From Spirogloea muscicola (lineage: Eukaryota; Streptophyta; Zygnematophyceae; Spirogloeales; Spirogloeaceae): a stretch of 24,715 nucleotides of DNA. Where the stretch lies: NCBI GenBank assembly GCA_009602725.1, contig WELB01000344.1:1-24715 (forward strand). Direction: 5' to 3'. The notes below the pieces were generated by a model. The model did not search any database and was not told where the DNA came from. It saw only the letters and a list, made by a program, of their open reading frames with translations. The position numbers and the translations under genes are program-made. This document shows positions 1 to 8,674 of the stretch, piece by piece (the first letter of the stretch is position 1; each line of letters begins with the position of its first letter).

Positions 1-709
1 TGGTGCTGCTGGCCGCGGCGGCGGCGGGCGCGCTGGCCGCCGCCAAGTGCTCCAAGTCCGCGACCTTCGCCAGCTCGGCGCGGTCGTTCGCGGCGTTCTC
101 GTCGCTGGACGGCGACACCGGCTCGCTGGCCTGGACGCTCGACGAGAGGCTGGGGACGGTAGAGATCCTGTACCGCCAGACACCGCAGGAGCCCATGGGG
201 TGGATCGCCTGGGGCCTCTCGCCCAACGGCAGGATGCCCAAGTCCCACATTATTGCCGCCTTCCCCAACAACTCCGGCGGCCCGCCCATCATCAAGCAGT
301 ACAGCCCGCTGCCGCTGGGCACCGGGCTCAACGTCACCCGCTCCGCCGTGGAGATCACCACCAAAGCCGCCGGCACCGTGCTCATCTCGCTGCTCTTCAC
401 GCTCGCCCTCCCAGACAACGTCAGCCAGCACATCCACATCTGGGGCAAGGGCCCCTACGCCAACCCCGACCCCCCCTACGTCCTCTGGGCGCACGCCGTC
501 GGCAACTGCTACGGCGGCTTCATCGACTTCTTCTCGGGCATCGTCCGTCCGCCGCCTGGATCTCCTGCAGGCGCCCAGAAGGTGCCCGCGGCCCTGCTGA
601 ACAAATTCAAAGGATACAAACCAGGCAAAGTCGTGACCAAGTGCACCCTGCCCTGGGGGCTCCCTACCTCAAACGGCGTCACGACATTGAAGGCAGGCAC
701 GACGTGCAC
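1..709 (+). CDS. Secreted AIR12-like DOMON-domain protein, N-terminal exon (5' end at window edge)
   Basis: The open frame is read from base 3. Bases 1-2 are TG, so an ATG could straddle the left edge. The first residues (VLLAAAAAGALAAAKC) form a short hydrophobic secretion signal ending just before a Cys. A DOMON fold of the plant AIR12 type follows: LAWTL, then MGWIAWGLSPNGRMPKSHII, the counterpart of the family's GWVAWAINP-x-x-M block, then IHIWGKGP and a late LWAHAVGN. DOMON domains of this type bind b-type haem and act in extracellular or plasma-membrane electron transfer. The Met of GRMPKS and the late His are candidate haem ligands by analogy only. The frame reaches TAG at 711-713. A GT at 710-711 can instead serve as a donor and splice in phase to 922, joining the cupredoxin exon. 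Without that splice the protein ends after about 236 residues. The DOMON call is fairly sure; the 3' boundary is not. Confidence 0.62.
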
Positions 710-921
710 GTAGCACTGGACGGACGATAAAAAGCACTGCGTGGATGGTATGACTCACTGCTTCCAGCCTGCTGAGCATGGACGCATTGGTCCAATTCCT
801 TTGCGTCAGAGTGGCATCGCAAAGGGTCTGGCAGTCAGCCGTCACGCTCAAGGGCAGAAATTGCAAGATCAAGATGACATGAGGACCTCCTCCTGGCCAA
901 CCTCGACTTGCATTTGCTGAG

Positions 922-1153
922 CTCCTTGGCTGGTCCTCTCCTATGGACGGGATTCAGCGCACCAGCTGGGAAGGAGCCTTACAGCCACGACGTCACTGGC
1001 TTCGGGTCAAACGAACTTCTGGTCTAGGCGTTACATACGCGTACACGTTCCTGCAGCCAGGTTTCTACCCCTATTATTGCTGCAGGCACTTGCTGAGGAT
1101 GACGGGCGCCATCCTCGTCCTTCCCAAGGGCAAGGGCAAGAGCAAGAGCACAG
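922..1153 (+). pseudogene. Cupredoxin (type 1 copper) exon of the same gene, with a frame break near 1020-1027
   Basis: Two adjacent reading frames together give one plastocyanin-like domain. The first (to 1024) reads GKEPYSHDVTGFGSNELLV and carries the first His ligand (SHDV). The second (from about 1027) reads GVTYAYTFLQPGFYPYYC and then CRHLLRMTGAILV, giving the C-x2-H-x4-M copper loop and the final strand. The first frame hits TAG at 1025-1027 exactly where the second takes over. One missing base there would explain the break, either as a true mutation or as an assembly error. No intron can account for it because no sequence is skipped. A strong donor (CAG/GTAAGC) ends the exon at 1153. 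Acceptor AG at 920-921 joins in phase to 709. A secreted DOMON plus copper domain would suggest extracellular redox chemistry, which is inference. Confidence 0.55.
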
Positions 1154-1545
1154 GTAAGCTGGGATTTTCTCCCCTGGCATGTAGACCCGAGCTCACAGAT
1201 GGTCCCCCTTCAGCTGAGCTGCTTCTGTCGCCTCTGCATGGTGTCCTTTTGGCATCCTCAAGCGCTCAGGTCCAGCATATGTGGGCCTGAATTTATGTCT
1301 GCATTTTGTGCAGCTCCACAAGCGGTACAGGTCGAGTGGACATGGCCCCCGTCAGCACGGCTCCCCCCGCTCTGTGGCACCTCCGGCCCTCCTAGTGTAG
1401 GGCGTCATTTCACGTAGCCACATTCTTTGCGCTGCATTCTTTCTGCATTTTCTGCCTGAACAATCTATTGGCTTGAATTGGCCTCGCTTTAATTTCATGC
1501 GCACCGCGCGCCTTCTCTCTCTGTGGGCGAACAATTTCTTTGCAG

Positions 1546-1709
1546 ACGACGTCGCCGTGCGCTGCGTGGCCGGCACGACTTGCCGGATGCCACGGCGATT
1601 GACTCCTGTGCCTTGCACCGGCTCGCCAGACGCGCTCTGTCCCATGGCCACAGAGGAGCAGGCAGCTCTCAACGCCGCAGGCTCTCAGGCCCTAGTGTAT
1701 CGCATGTGA
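1546..1709 (+). CDS. Candidate last exon of the DOMON-cupredoxin gene (Cys-rich tail)
   Basis: Acceptor TTTCTTTGCAG ends at 1545. Joining 1153 to 1546 removes a 392-nt intron and keeps phase: the split codon becomes Asp. The result is a 54-residue tail with four Cys (RCVAGTTC, then VPCTG and ALCPMA), a short acidic and Ala-rich stretch and a TGA at 1707-1709. Cys content fits a secreted protein. No known domain was recognised. An alternative acceptor at 1312-1313 is also in phase and would give a different short tail ending at 1415-1417. The choice between them is open. Confidence 0.33.
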
Positions 1710-1743
1710 CTTCGCTTTCCTCGCAGCGCTCCCTGGGCATGCC

Positions 1744-1950
1744 TTGCATTCCCGTGCTGGGCGTGCCCTGTCTGCCGTCGCTGGCTCTAGGCGGGGTGAC
1801 TCCTTGTCCAGAGTTGATGGGCTGGCTTTCACAGCCTTCGCACCCTTTGGAAGAGGAAAGCCCATCCCATCTTTCGTCCCTGCTGCTAATTTCTCCAACT
1901 TGCGGCTGCTGAGTAGGGGTGACTTAGCAGGCAGCCTTCTTCATGATAGT
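1744..1950 (+). mobile_element. Retroelement ORF C-terminal remnant (plus-strand copy)
   Basis: The plus frame holds LHSRAGRALSAVAG (1744 onward) and, about 40 codons later, FSNLRLLSRGD. These match LHLRAGRALAAASG and LSDLRLLSRGY of the better preserved minus-strand copy at 2743-3165. The final Tyr-stop of the other copies is replaced by Asp. The fragment is short, decayed and in the opposite orientation to most copies in the window. The DNA on either side (1710-1743, 1951-2180) shows nothing further that I can identify. Confidence 0.42.
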
Positions 1951-2186
1951 TACATGGCTGGAATGTCAATGCAGCAGTAATGGCCTGACAGATGCCTGGA
2001 AACTGCACCTTATCCGGCTGGTAAGTTGACTGTCAGTACCGCAGGAAAGGTTTGACAGATGCCTGGAGACGGAACACTTCACCAGGCTGACGACTGGGAA
2101 AGCTGGTTACGTCCTCAAGATGAGAGTGGCGCAATCTGGTGCGAGAAAACGTTCGAAGGGGCCAGATGACGGAGGGGCCTAAAGCG

Positions 2187-2369
2187 CTATGTCAGAACGG
2201 GTGATGGATGGACCACGCAGTAGCGACGAGTGAGGAGTCTCAGATCCGACAGACTAGCTGCCGGAGAACAATCCCCTTGGTGAAAGCCAGAGGCTGCAGC
2301 GAGAGCACGGCCAGCACGCAGATGTAAGGCGTGTGCCATGGACCGCTGGAGGGAGACTGATAAACGCAT
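2187..2369 (-). mobile_element. Retroelement ORF C-terminal remnant (minus-strand copy)
   Basis: Read on the minus strand this gives MRLSVSLQRSMAHALHLRAG, then RALAAASG and SDLRLLTRRY. It is closely related to the copy about 500 bases to the right (MRLAVSLQRSMARALHLRAG). The terminal RGY-stop has become RRY with read-through. Only the last 60 or so codons are present. This is a truncated, non-functional duplicate fragment. Confidence 0.48.
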
Positions 2370-2451
2370 GCAATGGACCTAGGCCCATGAGCTAGGGGCG
2401 TTGAAGTCAGCAGGCTCACCTCGCCGGCGGTACACAGCGCGCCGCGCAAGC

Positions 2452-2745
2452 TTGGCCAGCAGGTCCTTAGAGAAGAGGGGCTAGCCAAGCCAGCCCAAAA
2501 AGAACGGACAATCGCCAGAGCCAAATAGGTGCCGAGAAGACTACACAACTAGACACGAGACGATGCAGATGGAAGCCCTTGCTCTGAGAAGGGCTCGCCC
2601 ATTGAGAATATGGGCTGGAACAGCCAGCCCAAAAGAGAATGAACAGAGTACAAGAAGAGGGGGGGGGAAGCCAGGCGAAGCCCTAAGGCGAAGCAGCAGA
2701 AATGACAAGCACACAAGAAAAAACAAAGCAGCTACTAACCACTCA
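2452..2745 (-). repeat. Two dispersed hairpin-repeat boxes in a retroelement 3' tail
   Basis: Below the stop codon at 2743-2745 (minus strand) lies a tail shared with 24565-24691: a stretch around CACACAAG and AAACAAAGCAGCTAC, then two hairpin boxes. The better box (about 2587-2660) reads GCTCGCCCATTGAGAATA followed by a stem GGGCTGG, a short loop and CCAGCCC. The second (about 2471-2525) holds a weaker stem with the trailing AAAAAGAACGGACAA motif. The shared tail in two widely separated places supports an element 3' UTR. Confidence 0.55.
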
Positions 2746-3165
2746 GTAACCTCTGCTAAGCAGGCGCAGGTCGGAGAGGCTATGCTCCTGGAAGTATATC
2801 CCCTGGCCAGGGCCAGAGGCAGCAGCAAGGGCTCGGCCAGCACGCAGGTGCAGCGCACGGGCCATGGACCTCTGCAGCGAGACGGCCAGGCGCATGCGAT
2901 ACACCTGGGCCAACGACCCGGCGGCGGGGAAGTCCACCGGCTCCCCATGGAAGCGGTGGGCAACGGCGTGACGAGCAAGTTGGTGGAGCAGTTCGAGCCA
3001 CCGAGCACCCAACGCCCCATGGGCGTTCAAATACACGAAATTCTTCACGGGTGTCGATAGCCAGAGGGAAGAACGCGTCGGCTGGCGGACGGTCGGCGTA
3101 CTTGGTCACCTTTGCGCGAGCGGCGCCTTCGACCGCATACCCAGCCTGAACAGCCCGAGAGCCAC
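2743..3165 (-). pseudogene. Retroelement reverse-transcriptase ORF, C-terminal part, frameshifted
   Basis: The minus strand carries two linked frames. The first has AVEGAARAKVTKYADRP and DAFFPLAID. After a frame change near 3040-3055 the second has ARWLELLHQLARHAV, MRLAVSLQRSMARALHLRAG and finally LSDLRLLSRGY-stop. The order (Ala/Lys-rich helix, F-x-PLA-[DE]-T, a WLELL helix, then R-x-R-L-x-V-x-LQR) resembles the tail of RT ORFs of non-LTR-type elements in algae and plants. That resemblance is from memory of the family pattern and is not a search result. No catalytic YxDD motif is present, so this is a 5'-truncated and frameshifted fragment. Related fragments lie at 1744, 2187, 15212 and at the right edge. 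Confidence 0.5.
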
Positions 3166-3189
3166 TTCTTTCAGCGCTTCCAGATTGAC

Positions 3190-3480
3190 AGCAGTGGCTG
3201 TGAGAATCCAGCCCAGAAGAAAGGGCCGGAAAGAGTCCCCTGCGGGGACTCCTTCTCCTGCGGGGAACGATCGAAGAAGTGCTCGCCCACTGATCGCCGG
3301 CTCCGGCGCCATGGACGGCAGCGAGAAGAAGCGCGGCAGATGGACTGGTGGAACGAGGGACTGGGGGGCCGGCCCACGGAGCAGGAGAAAGTGCTCGGCC
3401 ATGGAGAATAGGGGCTGGAAAAGCCAGGCCCAAAAAGAATCAACAAAGGACGAGGAAGGGGGGCCAGGGGAAGCGGTAAG
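3190..3480 (+). repeat. Dispersed hairpin-repeat copies upstream of the giant-protein gene
   Basis: Two or three diverged copies of the box are present. One is near 3190-3230 (CCAGCCCAGAAGAAAG). One is a partial at about 3272-3300 (AAGTGCTCGCCCACTG). One, at 3388-3480, is nearly full length: AAAGTGCTCGGCCATGG, GAATAGGGGCTGGAAAAG and AAAAAGAATCAACAAAGG. The last copy ends about 85 nt before the ATG at 3564, so the gene's proximal promoter is built from or abuts this repeat. Confidence 0.5.
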
Positions 3481-3560
3481 AAAGAAGCAGGGCGGCCCGG
3501 CAAGCCGCGGCCGACCGGGCCCCCGCCCCCGGCCCCCCACGTGGCGTGCACCACCCCCCC

Positions 3561-3561
3561 N
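3561..3561. other. Ambiguous base (N) in a C homopolymer
   Basis: An N follows a run of seven C residues three bases before the ATG of the large gene. This marks uncertain sequence in a GC-rich homopolymer and a place where base counts may be wrong. Confidence 0.95.
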
Positions 3562-3563
3562 AG

Positions 3564-6500
3564 ATGGCGGCGCAGCAGCGCAGCCGCGGCGGCCTGTCGG
3601 CGCCGCCCTCGCGCGCGCTCCTGCTGGCACTGGCGCTCGCCGCGCTCCTCCTGTCCAGCCCCCTCGCAGGTACCGCAGCCGCGCCCCGGCGATGCGGATC
3701 TGGGCCCCGGCTGACCCTGTCGGCGCAGCGCGCAGAAGCCGCTCCGGAGCAGGCGGCGCTCGCGATCTCGCGGGGCGCGACTCTGTCCCCCGTCGCACGC
3801 GCGCTCGATGCCCGGGGCCAGAAGCCGCTTGCATCGCCCATCTCGGAACTGTCGCTTTGGCGCCGTCTCTGCACGGCGGCAGATGCAAAGCCGCCGTCGG
3901 GCTCTGACCGGCACATTTCTCGCGTGCTTGTGCATCTTGCGGCGCGCCGTCCCGTCGGGTGCGACCAGACGCGCGGCTGCCGCGCGGGCTCCTGGGCCAG
4001 CGCCGCCGCAGCCTGCTGCAAGCGGAGGGGGACTCGGGCGGCGCCGGCGACGCCGCTCCGGGCGGCCATGACTTCGCCGAGGAGCAGGTGGACGGCGGCG
4101 GCGGCAGCTTCACGGCGCCTCTCGTCGATGCCCCCTTTGGCGGCGATCAGGCGCCTGCCACTGCCCAGGAGGAGCACTCGGCTCAGGAGGTGCTGGACGG
4201 CGGCGCTGCAGATGCCGGCTCCCCGGCGGAAGGAGCAGCCGAGGAGCCCGGCCAGACCCGGGAGATCGTCGATGGCGACGGCGTCACAGGACGCGATGGC
4301 AGCGCCGAGGAGACGCCCAGCGAGCAATCGCCAGGAACTGGGGAGGCTGTTCCTACACCGGAGCAATCTGGCGGCGTCGACGAGGGAGGGACGACCCAAG
4401 TCTCCGGTGATGGGGCGACTGACAAATCGCCAGAGGACGAGCCCAGTGCGGCAGCGCAGGCCATAGATGCACTGGCACCAGCAGAGGGCGTAGGACAGGA
4501 AGGCCAGCCAGATTCGGAGAGTGGGGGCAGCAAGGTCGCAGCGCAGAGTGGCGAGGAGCTGGCGGCAAGTGAGCCGATTGAGGAAGGCGCCTCAGGCGAG
4601 GCTGCGCCCTCTGACGGCAACCCAGCTGCAGGCGGTGAAGCTGCAGATGACCAGGCTAGCAAAAGCGCCCAGAGCGACGATCCAGCGCCAGCAAGCGAGG
4701 GTGCTGGCGATGTTGCGTCGACAGTTGGCGACGACGTTCAAGAGCAGGAAGGCGTCGCGAGCGACAGAGGAGATGCTGGCGCTGGTACTGCGGAGGGCGG
4801 GGTGAGCGACCAGGGAGCCGCAGCGGCGGTAGCTGCAGGCGAGGCTCCTGGCGGCGGCAGCGGCAGCGAAGGCGGCAGCAGCAGCGACAGTGGCAGCAGC
4901 GGCGGCGATGCTGGAAGGCTGGAGCCAGAGGCTGGTGGCGTGAAGGAGGAGGACAGCAGGGAGGAGACGACAGCTGTCAGTGCTGCTGATGATGCTAGCG
5001 ATGTTGCACCGAACGCCGGCGAGGTGCCCAGTAGCACGGGCGAGCTGCAGGTTGATGAGTCGCCGCCACAGGAGGGCCACTCGAACGACGAGGGCCAGCT
5101 GGCAAACACCGAAGAATCCGGCTCTGAGGCTGACCAGCCAGGTGCTGGAGAGGAGCATGTCAAGGAGAGCCAGCCCGGTGATGCACAGGATGCGAGCGAG
5201 GATGCATCCCCAGCAGCCGGAGACGAGGCGCCGAGTGCTGAGGGTGTAGGTGCTGCTGGCAAGGGTGGAGACGCCATGGAGAAGGTCGTGGAGGAGGAGA
5301 GCAGAGCGGCCGCAGATGGCCAGCTGGCAGAGGGGGTGGAGCAGCCGGGCGCTGCTGGCACTGTGCCGGCTGCCGACAAGGAAGATGATGAGTCATCCTC
5401 CTCCAGCAGAGAGAGTGACACTGAGCCTGTGGCAAATGCTGGCATACTGGCTGACCATAAACAGGCTGCCACTGACGGCGCCGCCGTGGACCCGTCAGCA
5501 GCAGCGGGTAATGAGAGTGAAGGAGGCAGTGCTGGTGAATCTACTCATGGTGAAGCAGATGTGCGATCGAAGGAGCAGGATAGTGGAGACGCCGCAACAC
5601 CGTCTGCTGAGGAGGGTGGAGGAAGCACTTCAGACGAGGGCAACGTAGATGAGAAGGTCGCTGAGGAGGGCCAGGGAGGTCGTATGGAGGACGCCGCCAC
5701 TGATCAAGGTGAGGCAGCGGAGGGGGCGGCAGGCGAGAGCAGCAGCGAAGAGAAGGAAGACAGCAGCAAGCAGCAGGACAGCAATGGCGGCAGGACAGGC
5801 ACGAGGGGGGCTGGGGATGGTGCTGCCGAGGCTGGGTCTCAGGATGACCACGAGAGTGTTGCTTCTGACGGCGAGGACGGCCGCGAGCCAACACCGGCTG
5901 CAGAGGAGGGCGGCGAGCCCAGTGATCAGGAAGGGACGACCGCAGCCCAACCAACGGGCAATGCTGCTGGCATCGACAGTACGGCAGCGTCTGAGGGCAA
6001 CAACGAGGACGGCGAGGTTGCTAACGGCACGCCAGCTCGGGGGGCCAGCCAGCCGAGCATCGCTGGCGAGGGTGTGGGTGTGGAAAGCGTGCAAGGCGCC
6101 AGCGGGGAGGCGGCGGCCAGCTCAGACAAACTTGTCACGGGGGGCGAGAGCGGCCAGGAACAAGTTTCTGAGGTCAGCAAGCAGCAGACTGACCAGGCAG
6201 AGGCTGATGCTGGCGGCGATGTCGAGGAGCGCCAGAGCTCGGAGGAGACTGCCACGACTGGAGACAGGGGGACCACTGATGCAGACAATGAGCAGGAAAA
6301 TGGCAGCCAGGATGGCGACCGTGATCAGGCGGCCGACGGTGCGGACGCAGTTGGTGGCACTAAGGAGAGTGACGGCACTGATGACAGCGACAAGTCTGGT
6401 GATGGTGGCCAGGGGACGGCGAAGGAAGAGGTAGAGGGTGGTGGGAGTGATGAAGGTGATGGCCAAGAGACAGACTCCCCTGATGCTGTGGAGAAGACAG

Positions 6501-8043
6501 CAGGTGAGGAGTCTGAAACCGCCAGCGATGAGGGCAGGGATGGCGAGGACGGCAAGTCTGGTGATGGTGGCCAGGGAACGGGGGAAGAAAACGTAGAGGG
6601 TGGTGGCAGCGATGGCCAAGAGTCAGACTCCCCTGATCCTGTGGAGAAGGCAGCAGGTGAGGAGACTGAAACCGACAGCGATGAGGGCAAGGATGGCAAG
6701 GACGGCAAGTCTGCTGATGGTGGCCAGGCGATGGGCAAGGTAGAGGTAGAGGGTGGTGGGAGTGATGAAGGTGATGGCCAAGAGGCAGACTCCCCTGATA
6801 GTGTGGAGAAGACAGCAGGTGAGGAGGCTGAAACCGCCAGCGATGTGGGCAAGGATGGCGAGGACGGTGTGGGCGAGGGCGATGGCCAGGACAAGGAGAA
6901 GTTGCAAGAAGCAAGGGGCGATGGCGAGAAGGGCTCCAAGGCTGCGGATGAGGTAGAGGACGGAGAGTCTGATGGCGACAGTGACGAGGGCAGGGATGGC
7001 GGTGGCAAGAGCAGCCAGGAGCTTGGGCAAGAGTCTGGAGAGGCAAAGCTGAGCGAGAAGAAGGATGGTCACGGGGAGCTTGACGAGAATGTGGAGCAGG
7101 CTGCGGCACAAGGAGTAGACTCTTCTGACAAGGATGGCGAGGGCAGCGACAATGATGATGACGACCACAGCAGTGAGAAGCAGGAGAGGCATGACGAAAA
7201 GGACGATAATGACAACGTCGTTGACAAGGCCCGCGATGAGACACAAGCATCGGACGATGAGAAGGACGCGAAGAGCAATGACAGCAATGGCGAAGACGAG
7301 AAGGAGGTTGACAGGGAGGACGGCGAAGGTGAGGACGGGAGCAGCAGCAAGGACGCAGGCGGCGAGCCCGCTGGAGTGTCACTCAAGAATGATGATGAGC
7401 AATCCGAGAATCAGTCGCAGGAGAGGTCCAGCTTGCTCTCCGGTCAAGGGAGTGACTCGGCCAGCGAGGTCTCTGACGAGCGTGGCGGGGCCACAGAGCA
7501 CGTGGGTCGAGATGGGACGGTCTTCCAAGAGGGCCACATTACCAGCGGGAGTGCTGGTGGAGTGTCAACGGAGTCTGACGAGGAGGAGTCTCACCGGCAC
7601 CGCATGGAGACTTTCTGTAAGCACCTACATAGCCGAGCCTCGGAATGTGGCTTATGTACGTGGATGTCCTCCAATTTGTGGGTACTAGTAAGATGCTGTG
7701 TGCAACATGCAGGTGGATTTAGAGTGGTTGAGGGCTTGCTCTGCTTGATAAGAACACTTGCAATTGCTTTTGGCAAGTGTGAACGGCCACTCTGCTGAAA
7801 AAGGATGGGCTATGCGTGGCTCTTGCAGTGTCAGAGGACAGGGCCTTTTCCTCGGTGCAGATTGTGCAGGAGGACCCGCAGCACGTGAATCTCGTGTGGT
7901 ACTGGTGGACTGCCACCGTGGCGCTCGTTGTGTCGGTCACGTCGGTGGCGCTCGTTGTGCAACGGCGGCACTACTTGTCATCATCTCGACGAGCAGGCAG
8001 GAGCTGGCTGCCAGTGCCGCAGATGGAAATGTCACTCCGCTGA
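3564..8043 (+). CDS. Giant acidic type I membrane protein, 1304 aa, three exons
   Basis: Model: join(3564..3669, 4023..7616, 7829..8043), in phase throughout and ending at TGA 8041-8043. Exon 1 encodes a signal peptide (ALLLALALAALLLSSPLA). Exon 2 encodes about 1200 residues rich in Ser, Glu, Asp, Gly and Ala with no Cys, Trp or Tyr, a few N-glycosylation sequons (NES, NGS, NDS, NQS, NGT) and three 51-54-residue tandem repeats at residues 826-984. Exon 3 encodes a transmembrane helix (about 1256-1277, starting VWYWW and rich in Val/Ala) followed by QRRH and a short basic tail. This gives an ectodomain outside and a roughly 27-residue tail in the cytosol. Donors are CAG/GTACCG and TCT/GTAAGC; the second acceptor is CTCTTGCAG. 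The first acceptor (CTGCTGCAAG at 4022) was chosen because it keeps phase. I recognise no family. Disorder and cation binding or cell-wall contact are inference from composition. Confidence 0.8.
6392..6868 (+). repeat. Three in-frame tandem repeats (162, 153, 162 nt) in the ectodomain
   Basis: Units start at 6392, 6554 and 6707, each with KSGDGGQG or KSADGGQA. Each carries VEGGGSD, DSPD-x-VEK, AGEE-x-ET and ends DG(E/K)DG. The middle unit lacks three residues (EGD). DNA similarity between units is high, with shared synonymous positions, which indicates recent duplication. Confidence 0.85.
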
Positions 8044-8674
8044 CCTTTCTCACAGCCAGCAGCATGAGGAATGAAGCCCACGAGAAGCTTAATAAGTCAT
8101 TTTTTTGCGCATTCTTTCAAGATGTAGTGAAGCTGAGCCCACTACCAAGGATCATGTGCAGTTCTCTTTGATACCTTTTCTCTTCTTTTAGTGTCTGAGT
8201 TGATCGGCTCTGCAGATGAGTCGATGAAGTGAGCTCGTCATTCCCCTTACATGAGGTGCAAATTCACTGCCAGTACTCGTGCAGATCCTTTTTCCCTCAC
8301 ATCAATCATGTGCCAATTGGAGGCTATACCATATCTTGGTGGTGAAATCACTGGCAACGGTTGTCCATGCTCACTGTCTTTCTGACTTAAGTTGTGAGGA
8401 CAGCGTATATACCAGACATTGCTGTCTGTGTCTTAGAGGAGGTGACTAATTGTAGCATGCTCTGCAGCACTCAAAAAGATGCACGACTTTCTTGCCATGG
8501 CAACAGCCCTCCTCACACCTGCGCAGCATACGACTGTCACTTCGCCTTGGCTAATACCTCATAGCTTGTGGTCCTGCATGCGAGCATCCGAAAGGTGAGT
8601 AAGTGCCTTGTAGAAGGGTGGCAATAAGGATGCTGCCTTGCCTACTGTGCAAGGAAAGGCGAGCAATCATGTTG
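8044..8674. other. Convergent 3' intergenic region
   Basis: This lies between the TGA of the giant-protein gene (+) and the last stop of the first SDR copy (-). Base composition falls to a more AT-rich level. No TGTAA polyadenylation motif was found on the plus strand here. TTACA at 8247-8251 would be TGTAA for the minus-strand gene, but it is about 420 nt away. No further exon of the SDR gene could be recognised. Confidence 0.5.

Noticed and set aside
711-920. Reading through TAG at 711 as Gln, as in some ulvophyte algae with a variant nuclear code
   Set aside because: The DNAJC8 gene ends in TAG at the expected place, and no other gene model here needs an in-frame TAG or TAA. An in-phase intron explains the site.
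4738-7382. Several long minus-strand open frames (up to 340 codons) within the giant-protein gene
   Set aside because: They are Ser/Pro/Leu- or His/Pro/Arg-rich mirror images of GC-rich, repetitive plus-strand codons. The plus frame has a signal peptide, phased introns and a transmembrane exon, and the minus frames have none.
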